Source: Leucobacter luti (GTDB taxonomy: Bacteria; Actinomycetota; Actinomycetes; Actinomycetales; Microbacteriaceae). Taken from it: a DNA stretch of 64,000 nucleotides. Numbering within the stretch: position 1 is the first letter of the stretch; every line of letters begins with the position of its first letter. The stretch spans positions 2,542,001 through 2,606,000 of the forward strand of contig NZ_CP080492.1 in NCBI RefSeq assembly GCF_019464495.1, in the 5' to 3' direction. Made by a program: the position numbers and the translations under genes. Shown here piece by piece: positions 1-8,386 of this stretch. The notes beneath the pieces are model-generated. The model searched no databases. It saw only the letters and a program-made list of their open reading frames with translations, and was not told the DNA's origin.

Positions 1-427
1 TCTTGAGCGGGATCACGATCTCTTCTCCCGGGGAGTAGAGGTGCGTCCACGCCGTATCGACGTTTTCGACAACGAGACGCTGGTCGCGCCGGATGAACTG
101 CTGGTGCGCGTTGCGGATCAGGCCGCCTGGCAGCAGGTGTGCCTCGACGAGTACCTGGAAGCCATTGCAAATCCCGAGCACGGGCATGCCGCGGTGTGCC
201 GCAGCAATGACCTCAGTCATGATCGGCGAGACCGCGGCAATCGCGCCGGGGCGCAAGTAATCGCCGTAGCTGAAGCCGCCGGGCAGCACGATGGCGTCAA
301 CGCTCTGCAGATCGTGATCCGCGTGCCATAGCGCGACGGGCTCGGCCCCGGCGATTCCGATTGCGCGCTGCGCGTCGCGGTCGTCGAGCGAACCGGGGAA
401 TGTGACAACGCCAATACGGGGTGCCAT
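1..427 (-). CDS. purQ: PurQ, FGAM synthase glutaminase subunit (3' part cut off by window edge)
   Basis: Glutamine amidotransferase subunit of phosphoribosylformylglycinamidine synthase, which passes ammonia to PurL in step four of purine synthesis. Translation from the ATG at 427-425 begins [19 protein letters not shown] and contains the class I amidotransferase elbow GICNGFQVL with its nucleophilic Cys near residue 87, and the [17 protein letters not shown] motif typical of PurQ. The start overlaps the purS stop by one base (TAATG), so the two are translationally coupled. About 142 residues are visible; the C-terminal third with the catalytic His/Glu lies beyond base 1. Identity is clear. 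Confidence 0.95.
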   Translation of the reverse strand, partial: MAPRIGVVTFPGSLDDRDAQRAIGIAGAEPVALWHADHDLQSVDAIVLPGGFSYGDYLRPGAIAAVSPIMTEVIAAAHRGMPVLGICNGFQVLVEAHLLPGGLIRNAHQQFIRRDQRLVVENVDTAWTHLYSPGEEIVIPLK

Positions 428-702
428 TACTGGGCCTCGCCCGCCGGCACGCCGTCGACGGTGATCGAGACGACGTCCTCGATGACGGAGTTCGAGAGGA
501 TCTCATCTGCAACCTTGCGCACCTCGGCGAGCACCTCTGCGGTGACTTCGCCGTCGACAGTGAGCTCGAAGCGCTTGCCGATGCGGACGTTCTCAAACTT
601 GGTGTGACCGAGGCGGTTCAGCGCGCCGGTCGTGGCCTTGCCCTGCGGATCGAGCAGCTCGGCCTTGGGCATGACATCAACAACAATCGTGGGCACTGGC
701 AC
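427..702 (-). CDS. purS: PurS, FGAM synthase small subunit
   Basis: Small structural subunit (91 aa, usual length about 80-90) of the three-part PurLQS FGAM synthase; it bridges PurL and PurQ and helps ammonia transfer. It starts with GTG and shows the family pattern: [16 protein letters not shown] followed by [17 protein letters not shown]. It lies directly upstream of purQ with a one-base stop/start overlap. purL is not in the window and would be expected just past base 1. Confidence 0.95.
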   Translation of the reverse strand: MPVPTIVVDVMPKAELLDPQGKATTGALNRLGHTKFENVRIGKRFELTVDGEVTAEVLAEVRKVADEILSNSVIEDVVSITVDGVPAGEAQ

Positions 703-739
703 TCCGGTTTCGCGATTCGACGGTCAGTGGGCATTGCGA

Positions 740-757
740 GGCGCGCTCCAGCGCGCC
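740..757 (-). terminator. small GC-rich hairpin between the VOC gene and purS
   Basis: GGCGCGCT, a two-base CC spacer and AGCGCGCC form a perfect 8-bp stem in the 71-bp gap downstream of the VOC gene. There is no T-tract, so termination is uncertain; it may only partly separate the VOC gene from purSQ. Confidence 0.35.
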
Positions 758-773
758 GCACCCACGTGTCAGT

Positions 774-1655
774 CTACCCGGCGATCGGGGCGGTTCTGAT
801 CCGGATCCGGTTGCGCCATGGGTCGAACACGGTGAGCTCCTGCCCATCGAACTCGCGTGCCACGCTGCGGTGCGCCAACCGCTCGTCGAGTGCACCGAGC
901 GCGTCGACATCGGGCAGCTCGATCGTCACTTCGCCCAGCCCAAGCGCGGGCGAGCGCTCGCCCGCGCCCTGGGACTCCCAGGTGTTCATGCCGACGTGAT
1001 GGTGATACCCGCCCGCAGCGACGAACAGTGCCTGGCTGCCGTAGCTCGCGGTCACGGCGAATCCGAGCGTGTCGACGTAGAACTCGCGCGCGGTCGCCAC
1101 GCTCCCCACTTTGAGGTGCACGTGTCCGACGCGGGCCGGGGTATCTGCCACAGCACGCGCGCCAGACTCCGTGAGGTGATCCTGCAGGAACCGATTGGGA
1201 TCCAGTGCGAGGGTGCCCATCTCGATCTCCCCGCCAAGCGTGGTGCTCCAGCTTGCCCGCGGGCGATCGACATACAGTTCGACCCCGTTGTGCTCAGGAT
1301 CAGCGAAGTAGAAGGCCTCCGAGACGAGGTGATCGCTCGCGCCCTGGTATTGGGCTGTGCCACGGCGAGCGACGGAGTTGACCGCCGAGGCAAGCTCGGC
1401 TGCTGTCTCGAACAGAAACGCTGTGTGGTACAGCCCGGCAGCCGTCGCGGGCGCATGGGCGAGTGATCCGTCTTGATCCAGGATCAAGACCGCCACGTCG
1501 TTGCGGCCGAGCACCGCGGTGCCACGCTCCTGTGCGAGCACCGTGAGGCCGAGTGCTCCGTGATAAAACCCGAGCATGCGGTCGAGATCGGCCACCGCGA
1601 GGGTGACGGGGCCCATTTCGGTTGCGTCGGGGAGGAGGTCGAGCGTTGTCTGCAT
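774..1655 (-). CDS. VOC-superfamily ring-cleaving dioxygenase-like protein (CatE type)
   Basis: 293-aa two-domain vicinal-oxygen-chelate protein. Each half has the beta-alpha-beta-beta-beta signature: ADLDRMLGFYHGALGLTV near residues 22-39 and HVHLKVGSVATAREFYVDTL near 175-194, the latter followed by GGYHHHVGMNTW. Candidate metal ligands are the His of VGHVHLKV, the HHH cluster near residue 220 and the Glu of the C-terminal sheet. This layout matches the CatE-like extradiol dioxygenase family, which cleaves catecholic rings, but the substrate cannot be read from sequence. It sits 42 bp downstream of purC with no evident link to purines. A general glyoxalase/bleomycin-resistance fold protein is the broader alternative. 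Confidence 0.82.
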   Translation of the reverse strand: MQTTLDLLPDATEMGPVTLAVADLDRMLGFYHGALGLTVLAQERGTAVLGRNDVAVLILDQDGSLAHAPATAAGLYHTAFLFETAAELASAVNSVARRGTAQYQGASDHLVSEAFYFADPEHNGVELYVDRPRASWSTTLGGEIEMGTLALDPNRFLQDHLTESGARAVADTPARVGHVHLKVGSVATAREFYVDTLGFAVTASYGSQALFVAAGGYHHHVGMNTWESQGAGERSPALGLGEVTIELPDVDALGALDERLAHRSVAREFDGQELTVFDPWRNRIRIRTAPIAG

Positions 1656-1697
1656 ATGTGAGTCAACGCTCGCGCTAGCGGGCCTATTCCGTGTCTA

Positions 1698-2597
1698 CTA
1701 CGCTCCTGTGCCGGTGAGCCGGTCGAACAGCTCCTGGTAGCGCGCGAGCGTCTGGGCGACGACTTCCTCGGGCAACACCGGGGGCTCGCCGGTGCGGTCC
1801 CAGTTCGCGGCGAGCCAGTTGCGCACGATCTGCTTATCGAAGGAGGCGAGCCGCTCGGCGCGCGGCAACGACTCGTCCTCGTAGGCTGCCGCGTCCCAGT
1901 ATCGCGAGGAATCGCTTGTGAGCACTTCGTCCGCGAGTACGAGCTCGCCGCTGCGAGGATCCAGCCCAAATTCGAACTTCGTATCGGCGAGCACCACGCC
2001 ACGGGCGGCCGCGAGATCGCGCGCGCGTGTGAAGATGTCGAGTGAGGCATCGCGCAGGGCGGCAGCGACGTCGGCCCCGACGAGTTCGACGCTGCGCTCA
2101 AAGGTGATGTTCTCATCGTGCTCGCCCAAAGGTGCCTTGTAGGCAGGCGTGTAGATCGGGGTGTCGAGGAGGTCGCCGTCTGACAGACCAGCTGGCAGTT
2201 CGATCCCGCACACCGCTCCCGTGCTCGCATACTCCGCGTAGCCCGAGCCCGTCAGCGCACCGCGCACGACACACTCGATGGGGTACATCTCCAGACGCCG
2301 CGTCAGCATCGCGCGGTCGGCGACGGACTCCGGCACGACGGGGATGCCGTCTGCAGGGAGGATCAGATGATTTGGGCGATCGAGTTGCGCGAACCACCAG
2401 TTCGAAAGCGCAGTGAGCAGCGCTCCTTTGCCGGGAATTGGCGGCTCAAGCACGTGATCGAACGCGCTCACCCGGTTGCTCGCCACGACGAGTAGCACGC
2501 TGTCGAGCCCGTCAGCGGGTACGTACAGGTCGCGCACCTTTCCGGAATAGGTGTGAGCCCAGCCGGGCAGGTGCAGGGGAGAGGTGAGATCCGTCAC
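1698..2597 (-). CDS. purC: PurC, SAICAR synthetase
   Basis: Phosphoribosylaminoimidazole-succinocarboxamide synthase, 299 aa; joins aspartate to CAIR using ATP. The N-terminal ATP-binding region reads SGKVRDLYVPADG, followed by VASNRVSAFDHVLEPPIPGKG, the hallmark SAICAR loop. The middle carries PIECVVRGALTGSGYAEYA and DTKFEFGLDP (nucleotide and metal contact strand). The start is GTG. Length and motifs are normal for the long actinobacterial form. It is divergent from the SRPBCC gene across a 214-bp gap. Confidence 0.96.
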   Translation of the reverse strand: MTDLTSPLHLPGWAHTYSGKVRDLYVPADGLDSVLLVVASNRVSAFDHVLEPPIPGKGALLTALSNWWFAQLDRPNHLILPADGIPVVPESVADRAMLTRRLEMYPIECVVRGALTGSGYAEYASTGAVCGIELPAGLSDGDLLDTPIYTPAYKAPLGEHDENITFERSVELVGADVAAALRDASLDIFTRARDLAAARGVVLADTKFEFGLDPRSGELVLADEVLTSDSSRYWDAAAYEDESLPRAERLASFDKQIVRNWLAANWDRTGEPPVLPEEVVAQTLARYQELFDRLTGTGA

Positions 2598-2811
2598 CCG
2601 CCCATTCTTTCATCACTCGCGCGCCGAGGGTGAGGCGGTGACAGATCCGCGACATTCGAGCGAATCGGATCAGGATGTCAGGGGGTGCAGTTAAGGTCAT
2701 GGGTAGGCGGGTAGTGCGTTGTTCTGGCCCGGGAATCGAGGCCGTGGTCTCGCGGCCTGGGACAACGTGCGCGGCCCGGAAATATGAAGCCGACAAACGC
2801 GGAGGAAAACC
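2598..2811. other. divergent intergenic region between purC and the SRPBCC gene
   Basis: 214 bp without a gene. It must hold the promoters for purC (minus) and the SRPBCC gene (plus). A small hairpin AGGCCG/CGGCCT lies around 2739-2757, and a strong Shine-Dalgarno GGAGG sits at its right end, immediately before the ATG at 2812. No clear -35/-10 pair or purine riboswitch was recognised. Confidence 0.5.
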
Positions 2812-3959
2812 ATGATCCCACTGGGGCCGGTTGTGGCGCGAAGCCGGTTGCGGGCGGCACGGACCGCCGCATGGACGTATCTAGCCGACGCGGATCGCCG
2901 CGCGGAGTGGTGGCCCGAGCTACGGCTTGATCCGCGTGTCGGCGGTGACATCACGGAACGCTGGTCAGAAGAGATCGAGGGCGAACTCGTCAGTCGCGAC
3001 GCGAGCGGCACGGTGGATGTGTGGGTTGACGGTCACGCCATTGGCTTTACGTGGCGCGAGGCCGGTGACTTCCGAGACACCGCGGTCCTGCTGACGTTGC
3101 GCTCGCAAGGACAGGACACCGGGATCACGATTACCGAGACCGGGTTTGATGCGCTTCCTGATTCCGCGGATCGTGCGGCCGCGTCACAGGACGGCTGGCA
3201 GGTGCTGCTGCGGGATCTCACTACGGCGATCGAACATGCCGTGGCAGCTGGGCTGCTCAGTGCTGGCCCCGGCACGGAAGACGCTGTAGCCGCCCAGGTT
3301 GCTGGAGCGGACGTGCTCCACGGTGGCGCGGCAGTCGCGCCTGCGGGCGAGGCGGACGAGGGGAGCGCTCGGTTGCGACCGCTGACGCAGCTGATGCCGC
3401 TGACATTGACGAAGCTGCAACGGCTGGCACCGCTGGCGCGGCTGGCACTGATGAACCTGGCGCGGCTGACGCCGATGAAGCTCATGTCTCGACGGAATCG
3501 ACTCCTGGCGAGATTGACACCGAGGCCGAGGCCGAGGCCGACGCCGACGCCGACGCCGACGCTGAGGCCGAGGGAGAGGTCGACGGTGCCGCTGCTGACG
3601 CCGACGCCGACGCCGGCGCTGCAGACGCCGGCGCGGCTGACGCCGGCGCGGCTGACGCCGGCGCTGTTGACGCCGGCGCAGCAGATACCGCCGAGGTCAC
3701 TCCAGGTGACACTTCGGAAGGGAACGACGACGAGGCTGACGCGGAGCGGGCAGCAACTGAGGATTTGGCCACGGCCGAAGTCTCCACCGTCGAAGACGCC
3801 GCGGAGCCGGTGGAGGCGGACGCCGCGGGCACGGAAGAGTCCGACGTCCAGCCCGTCGCGAGCACAGAATCAACAGTGGATGACACTGAGGACTTTGCAG
3901 AGCTCGACTTCGATGCGTTGATCCGCGGCGACGGGTCTGATCCGGATCATCGGAAGTAG
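2812..3959 (+). CDS. SRPBCC-fold protein with long acidic Ala/Asp/Glu tail (frame break near 3360)
   Basis: The first 150 residues resemble the START/SRPBCC (polyketide cyclase/AHSA1) ligand-binding fold: RTAAWTYLADADRRAEWW near residue 18, then alternating strands ending in GWQVLLRDLTTAIEHAVAAG. After GEADEG the literal frame turns into an Arg/Pro/Thr-rich stretch that is the out-of-frame reading of a repetitive acidic tail. Adding one G to the G4 run at 3360-3363 joins the SRPBCC domain to an Ala-Asp-Glu tail (about 190 residues, with EAEAEADADADAD and four DAGAA-type repeats) that ends in DFAELDFDALIRGDG at a TAG at 3957, just before the terminator. The restored protein is 382 aa. The literal frame would instead stop at 3921. 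Start chosen for its GGAGG. The acidic tail suggests interaction with a basic partner; function unknown. Confidence 0.72.
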
Positions 3960-3970
3960 ACCGTTCGCCC

Positions 3971-4020
3971 CGAAACGCAGTGAGGCTCCCCACCACGGTG
4001 GGGAGCCTCACTGCGTTTCG
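3971..4020. terminator. bidirectional terminator between SRPBCC gene and purD
   Basis: A perfect inverted repeat of 24 bp per arm (3971-3994 and 3997-4020) with a two-base centre, beginning CGAAACGCAGTGAGG and ending CCTCACTGCGTTTCG. It lies between two convergent genes (stop codons at 3959 and 4044), fitting a shared terminator for both. Confidence 0.88.
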
Positions 4021-4043
4021 CCATCCGACGCGTGTGCTGGCCG

Positions 4044-5296
4044 CTACGCGACGCGCGCGGCAATATCGCTGCGGTGCTGCGATCCCTCGAGCTCAATGGC
4101 TGAGACGGCCCGATAGGCCCGCTCTCGTGCTTCGCCGAAACTCGTGCCCCGCGCCACGACACCGAGCACGCGTCCACCGGTCGCAACCCAGCCGTCAGCT
4201 GCATCGCGAGCGGTCGCGGCGTGCACCACGTGCACCCCGGGAACCTCCGCTGCTGCATCGAGACCGGTGATCGTGCGGCCAGTCGAAACTTCGCCTGGGT
4301 AGCCCTCGCTCGCCACCACCACAATCACCGCGGGATCCTCGGAGAACTGGGGCTCCGGCTGCGCGGCAAGCGTACCGTCGCAGCGGCGAGCAGGTATTGG
4401 CTCAGCGGTGACTCGAGCCGCGCGAGCACGACCTGCGTCTCTGGATCGCCGAAGCGGGCGTTGAACTCGATGACGCGCACGCCCTTCGAAGTCACGATGA
4501 GGCCGCAGTACAGCAACCCGATGAAGGGGGTGCCCTCTGCCTCAAGCTGGCGCACCGTCGGCAGCGCGACCGTGCGTGTGATCTCCGCGACGAAATCCTG
4601 GGCGACCCAGGGCAGCGGCGAATAAGCGCCCATGCCACCCGTATTGGGGCCTTCGTCGCCATCGAAGATGCGTTTGTAGTCCTGTGCTGGGCTCAGTGGC
4701 AGGACATCGTGGCCGTCAGCGAAGAAGAACAGCGATACCTCCTGGCCGTCGAGAAACTCTTCGACGAGCACGTCGCCGTGCGGGGCCCACGTGGCCACGT
4801 GCTCGATCGCGGCGTCGCGATCATGCGTCACCAGCACGCCCTTGCCTGCAGCGAGTCCGTCAGCCTTCACGACATAGGGTGCGCCAAACTCATCGAGCAC
4901 AGCGCCAGCCTCGGCAACAGCGGTCACGCGTGCCGCGCGACCGGTCGGTACTCCCGCCGCGTCCATGATCCGCTTCGCAAAGGCCTTTGAACCCTCGAGC
5001 GCGGCGGCATCTTGGTTGGGACCGAATACGGGAACCCCTGCGGCGCGCAGCGGATCAGCGACCCCGGCAACGAGCGGTGCTTCCGGCCCAATCACGACGA
5101 GATCAAAACCGCGCTCGCGCACAAAGCTGGCAACAGCGGCTGGGTCCGTGTATGCCAGATCCGGCGTTTCGATGCCGCTCGCTGCAACGCCGGCGTTGCC
5201 AGGCGCGCAGACGATTTCGTGGTCGGCGTCCTCGCTCAGCAGCGCAAGAACGATGGCGTGTTCGCGGGCGCCCGGCCCCAAAACAAGGATCTTCAC
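4044..5296 (-). CDS. purD: PurD, GAR synthetase (frame break near 4378)
   Basis: Phosphoribosylamine-glycine ligase, second step of purine synthesis, ATP-grasp fold. From the GTG at 5296 the protein begins VKILVLGPGAREHAIVLALL. It contains the ATP-grasp loop PYVVKADGLAAGKGV and the conserved GPNTGGMGAYSP and EFNARFGDPETQ. After LESPLSQYLLAAA the frame breaks. Adding one G (GCGAC to GCGGAC on the coding strand, about 4378-4382) continues as DGTLAAQPEPQFSEDPAV into the C-terminal domain VIVVVASEGYPGEVSTG, ending at TAG 4046-4044. The restored length is 417 aa, normal for PurD. As written, the gene would lack its last 95 or so residues. A sequence error is more likely than a real purine auxotrophy. 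Confidence 0.9.
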
Positions 5297-5366
5297 GCGC
5301 CCCAGCCTAGAGTATGCGGGGTGCCTCATCACCCTCGCCGGAGGGGTGCGGCGCTAGGCTTGAGGC

Positions 5367-5741
5367 ATGGCGAAGCGCAGAATCTCGGATGCTGAGGGCC
5401 GCGCGGCGCTCGCGGAGGCCACCGGTCCGGCAGGCACGGATGCCCCTCGAACGGTGCGCGCGATGGCCGTGCGTTTCTTGCTCGAAGAACTCGCTGAGCG
5501 AGCGCCAGGCAACTCCGTCGAGGTGCGTGTCCCCCCGTTCGGTGCCGTGCAGTGCGTGCCTGGCCCGCGGCACACCCGTGGTACTCCGGCCAACGTGATC
5601 GAGACGGATCCCGATACCTGGCTCGCTCTGGCGACCGGGAGCCTCTCCTGGGACGAAGCCGTCGCTGCGGCACGAATCAACGCGTCCGGATCGCGCGCCA
5701 CGCTTGATGGGCTCCTCCCGCTCATGCGCTCCGCCCGGTGA
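5367..5741 (+). CDS. sterol-carrier-family (SCP-2-like) protein
   Basis: 124 aa, soluble. The pattern VRAMAVRFLLEELAERAPGNSVEVRVPPFGAVQCVPG followed by TPANVIETDPDTWLALATGSLSWDEAVAAARINASGSRA is that of the short actinobacterial SCP-2-orthologue family, in which the DPDTWLALATG segment matches the SCP2 lipid-binding strand/helix. Ligand and role are unknown. It starts a rightward group (this gene, a membrane protein, two tatA genes) with 35-, 32- and 30-bp gaps, so probably one operon. (Motif strings here are split by eye; no search was run.). Confidence 0.78.
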   Translation: MAKRRISDAEGRAALAEATGPAGTDAPRTVRAMAVRFLLEELAERAPGNSVEVRVPPFGAVQCVPGPRHTRGTPANVIETDPDTWLALATGSLSWDEAVAAARINASGSRATLDGLLPLMRSAR

Positions 5742-5776
5742 CACGATCCACAGCCCGAGCCTGAGACAATAGAGGC

Positions 5777-6214
5777 ATGAGTACTCCCGACGCCTCGGAT
5801 CCGCAGACCCGCCAGGATCCCGCCCCGCAGGCTGAAACCCCTGTTGCGGCTTCAGCGCCCGCTGCTGCACGTGTTCCTGCGGAGCCCGTCACGGCAGCGC
5901 CGGAGCACGAGTCTGAGGAACCTGAGCCGGTCGTGGTAGTTGCTGAGCGCGAGGTCACGCTCCAGCGCTCCGTTCGCTATGGTCGCGTGATCGTCGGACT
6001 CGCGCTGCTCGGCGCCGTGGTGGGGATGATCGCTTCAGCATTCTTCCCGATCCTCGATGATGCCAACTACACACTCGGTCAGATCGCCGGCTTCATGGCC
6101 CTCATCGGCGGCGCGATCGGGCTCTTCCTGGGTGGCGTGCTCGCGCTGATCCTGGGAGTTATCGCCAGGCGTACCCGAGGTCGCGGGGTCGCAATTCAGT
6201 CCGACGTGCGATAA
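5777..6214 (+). CDS. small membrane protein with Pro/Ala-rich cytoplasmic N-terminus
   Basis: 145 aa. Residues 1-65 are Pro/Ala/Glu-rich and disordered. Two hydrophobic helices follow: VIVGLALLGAVVGMIASAFF near residues 72-91 and FMALIGGAIGLFLGGVLALI near 104-123, then a short basic tail. Both termini probably face the cytoplasm. It resembles uncharacterised actinobacterial membrane proteins found near tatA and purF; I do not recognise a named family. It lies 32 bp before the first tatA. Confidence 0.72.
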   Translation: MSTPDASDPQTRQDPAPQAETPVAASAPAAARVPAEPVTAAPEHESEEPEPVVVVAEREVTLQRSVRYGRVIVGLALLGAVVGMIASAFFPILDDANYTLGQIAGFMALIGGAIGLFLGGVLALILGVIARRTRGRGVAIQSDVR

Positions 6215-6246
6215 TCACGTCACCACGATCGATCGGAGCATCTCTC

Positions 6247-6453
6247 ATGCTTGGTAACCTCAGTGGCTGGCACCTGCTGGTCATCCTTTTCGTCATCCTG
6301 CTGTTGTTTGGTGCACCGAAGCTGCCCGGTCTCGCGAAGAGCCTCGGCCAGTCGATGCGTATTCTGAAGAAGGAAGTGCGCAGCGACGCGGACGACGCAC
6401 CAGAGACCCCGGCTGACAAGGCCGCAACACCGCGCAACACCGACGCGTCCTAG
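6247..6453 (+). CDS. tatA: TatA-family twin-arginine translocase subunit, copy 1
   Basis: 68 aa, typical for a short TatA/TatE. One N-terminal membrane helix (WHLLVILFVILLLFGAPKL), the conserved hinge FGAPKLPGLAKSLGQSMR and an amphipathic helix, then a short charged tail. TatA oligomers form the translocation path for folded proteins with twin-Arg signals. Copy 2 follows after 30 bp. tatC is not in the window, so partners must be encoded elsewhere. Confidence 0.92.
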   Translation: MLGNLSGWHLLVILFVILLLFGAPKLPGLAKSLGQSMRILKKEVRSDADDAPETPADKAATPRNTDAS

Positions 6454-6483
6454 ACGCGCCATCGCGAACGGAGTAGGAACAGA

Positions 6484-6741
6484 ATGATCGGCAACATGGG
6501 CGGCCCTACGCTGCTCGTCATCCTCTTCATCGTGCTGTTGTTGTTTGGTGCACCGAAGCTGCCCGGTCTCGCGAAGAGCCTCGGCCAGTCGATGCGCATC
6601 TTGAAGAAGGAAGTGCGCAGCGACGACGCGAAGAGCGACGAGGCAGGCACAGCAGCGACTGAGGCGAAGCCGGAGAGCGCGGAGGCCGCGCCGGATGCCC
6701 CTGCTCCGAAGCGGCCGTCGGACGGCTCTGATCCGGTGTAG
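6484..6741 (+). CDS. tatA: TatA-family twin-arginine translocase subunit, copy 2
   Basis: 85 aa paralogue of the gene just upstream. The helix, hinge and amphipathic helix are nearly identical (FGAPKLPGLAKSLGQSMRIL in both), and roughly 60 consecutive bases are the same in both genes, while the Asp/Glu/Ala/Pro-rich C-terminal tails differ in length and sequence. This suggests recent tandem duplication or gene conversion of the functional core. It is followed by a strong terminator at 6748. Confidence 0.92.
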   Translation: MIGNMGGPTLLVILFIVLLLFGAPKLPGLAKSLGQSMRILKKEVRSDDAKSDEAGTAATEAKPESAEAAPDAPAPKRPSDGSDPV

Positions 6742-6747
6742 CACATC

Positions 6748-6782
6748 AAAAAGCCGGGGTGCGAACTGCACCCCGGCTTTTT
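6748..6782. terminator. bidirectional terminator between tatA and purF
   Basis: AAAAAGCCGGGGTGC and GCACCCCGGCTTTTT form a perfect 15-bp stem around the five-base loop GAACT. The A-tract and T-tract make it an intrinsic terminator in both directions, serving the convergent tatA copy 2 and purF. Confidence 0.95.
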
Positions 6783-6797
6783 CGTGTCTGAAACGCC

Positions 6798-8258
6798 CTA
6801 GCTCTCCTGCGTGGCCTCGACCCAGGCGAGGTACTCTGCGTCGACGTTGCCGGCGATGTACTCGCCGGTGAAGCAGCTCTGCTCAAGGCGGGTCACAGCG
6901 GACTGGCCGCCGAGGATTGCCCGGTTCATGCCGTCGACCGTCTGGTACACGAGCCGGTCGCTGCCCATCGCCGCATTGATTTCTGAATTCGTGCGGTCGT
7001 GCGCGATGAGCTCAGAGCGGGTGGGCATGTTGATGCCGTAAACGTGTGGGAACAGCACCGGGGGAGCCGCTGAGGCGAAGGTGACGCTAGCGGCTCCCGC
7101 GGCGCGGGCCATCTCGATGATCTCCTTCGAGGTGGTGCCACGCACGATCGAATCGTCAACGAGCAGTACATTCTTGCCCGCGAATTCGGTGCTCATCGCG
7201 TTCAGCTTCTGCCGCACGCTGCGCTTGCGAACAGCCTGTCCGGGCATGATGAAGGTGCGGCCGACGTAGTGGTTCTTGAAGAAGCCCTCGCGGTACGGAA
7301 TCCCGAGTTTCTGCGCCATCTGCATCGCACTGGGGCGACCTGAATCCGGAATCGGCATGACGACATCGATATCCCCGGTCGGGATCTCCTGCGCAACGGT
7401 CTCGGCGAGTGATTCACCCAGGCGGAGACGCGCGTCGTAGACCGAAATGCCGCTCAGCACGGAGTCGGGGCGCGCGAGGTAAATGTACTCGAATGCGCAC
7501 GGCACCAGCTCGGACGTCGTCGAGCACTGACGGGAGGTCATCGCCCCGTCCGGGGTTATCAGAATCGCTTCGCCCGGGCGCACATCGCGCACGATCTCGT
7601 AGCCACCTGATTCGAGCACGAGCGATTCAGACGCGACGATCCACTCGTCTTGCCCGTTCGCCCCGCTGCGCTTCCCGAGCACAAGCGGGCGGATGCCAAA
7701 TGGATCGCGGAAGGCGAGCAGGCCGTAGCCAGCGATGAGGGCGATCGAGGCGTAGGAGCCCTCGACCCGTTCGTACACGCGGGTGACCGCATCGAAAATC
7801 TGATCCTCGTCGAGCGACAGACCCGCGATCCCTGCCTGGAGCTCGTTCGCAAGGACATTGAGGAGGAGCTCGGTGTCCGAGTGCGTGTTGAGGTGGCGGC
7901 GATCTACGTTGTACAGCTCAGCTGTAAGTTCACGCGTATTCGTGAGATTGCCATTGTGCACGAGGATGATGCCGTAGGGGGCGCCGACGTAGAACGGCTG
8001 TGCCTCTTCTTCGCGGGCGGCGTTGCCCCGGGTGGCGTAGCGGACATGGCCCAGGCCGACGGTGCCGGCGAGCTGACGCATATCGCGGGTGCGGTACGCC
8101 TCGCGCACCTGCCCGCGAGCTTTTACCATGTGGAAGAAATCGCCCTCAAGCGTGGCGATTCCAGTTGAGTCCTGACCTCGGTGCTGCAGCAGCAGCAAGC
8201 TGTCGTAAATCTGCTGGTTGACGGGTTCAGATGAGACGATACCGACGATGCCGCACAT
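6798..8258 (-). CDS. purF: PurF, amidophosphoribosyltransferase
   Basis: First committed enzyme of purine synthesis: makes phosphoribosylamine from PRPP and glutamine. The start at 8258 gives MCGIVGIVSSEPVNQQIYD, placing the N-terminal nucleophile Cys directly after Met. A longer open frame exists upstream but would bury this Cys. The N-terminal Ntn-hydrolase domain spans about residues 2-230 (LQHRGQDSTGIA, GHVRYATRG, VHNGNLTN), and the phosphoribosyltransferase domain carries the PRPP loop NVLLVDDSIVRGTTSKEI near residue 360. 486 aa, normal. Divergent from purM across 128 bp, which probably contains both promoters. Confidence 0.97.
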   Translation of the reverse strand: MCGIVGIVSSEPVNQQIYDSLLLLQHRGQDSTGIATLEGDFFHMVKARGQVREAYRTRDMRQLAGTVGLGHVRYATRGNAAREEEAQPFYVGAPYGIILVHNGNLTNTRELTAELYNVDRRHLNTHSDTELLLNVLANELQAGIAGLSLDEDQIFDAVTRVYERVEGSYASIALIAGYGLLAFRDPFGIRPLVLGKRSGANGQDEWIVASESLVLESGGYEIVRDVRPGEAILITPDGAMTSRQCSTTSELVPCAFEYIYLARPDSVLSGISVYDARLRLGESLAETVAQEIPTGDIDVVMPIPDSGRPSAMQMAQKLGIPYREGFFKNHYVGRTFIMPGQAVRKRSVRQKLNAMSTEFAGKNVLLVDDSIVRGTTSKEIIEMARAAGAASVTFASAAPPVLFPHVYGINMPTRSELIAHDRTNSEINAAMGSDRLVYQTVDGMNRAILGGQSAVTRLEQSCFTGEYIAGNVDAEYLAWVEATQES

Positions 8259-8386
8259 GCTGTTGTGTTGCTCCCTGGGGGTGGGTGGTGCGCCAGACAG
8301 ACGCACTGAGTAGTCTCCCACACCCGGGCGCAGCCAGTGCACTCAGAACGGGCAGGGTGACACTCGCGGCAATGTAGGCTGGTGGC

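Noticed and set aside
3358..3366. Programmed -1 ribosomal slippage as the explanation of the SRPBCC frame break
   Set aside because: There is no canonical X XXY YYZ heptamer or downstream structure, and five similar breaks occur in unrelated genes, so a missing base is simpler.
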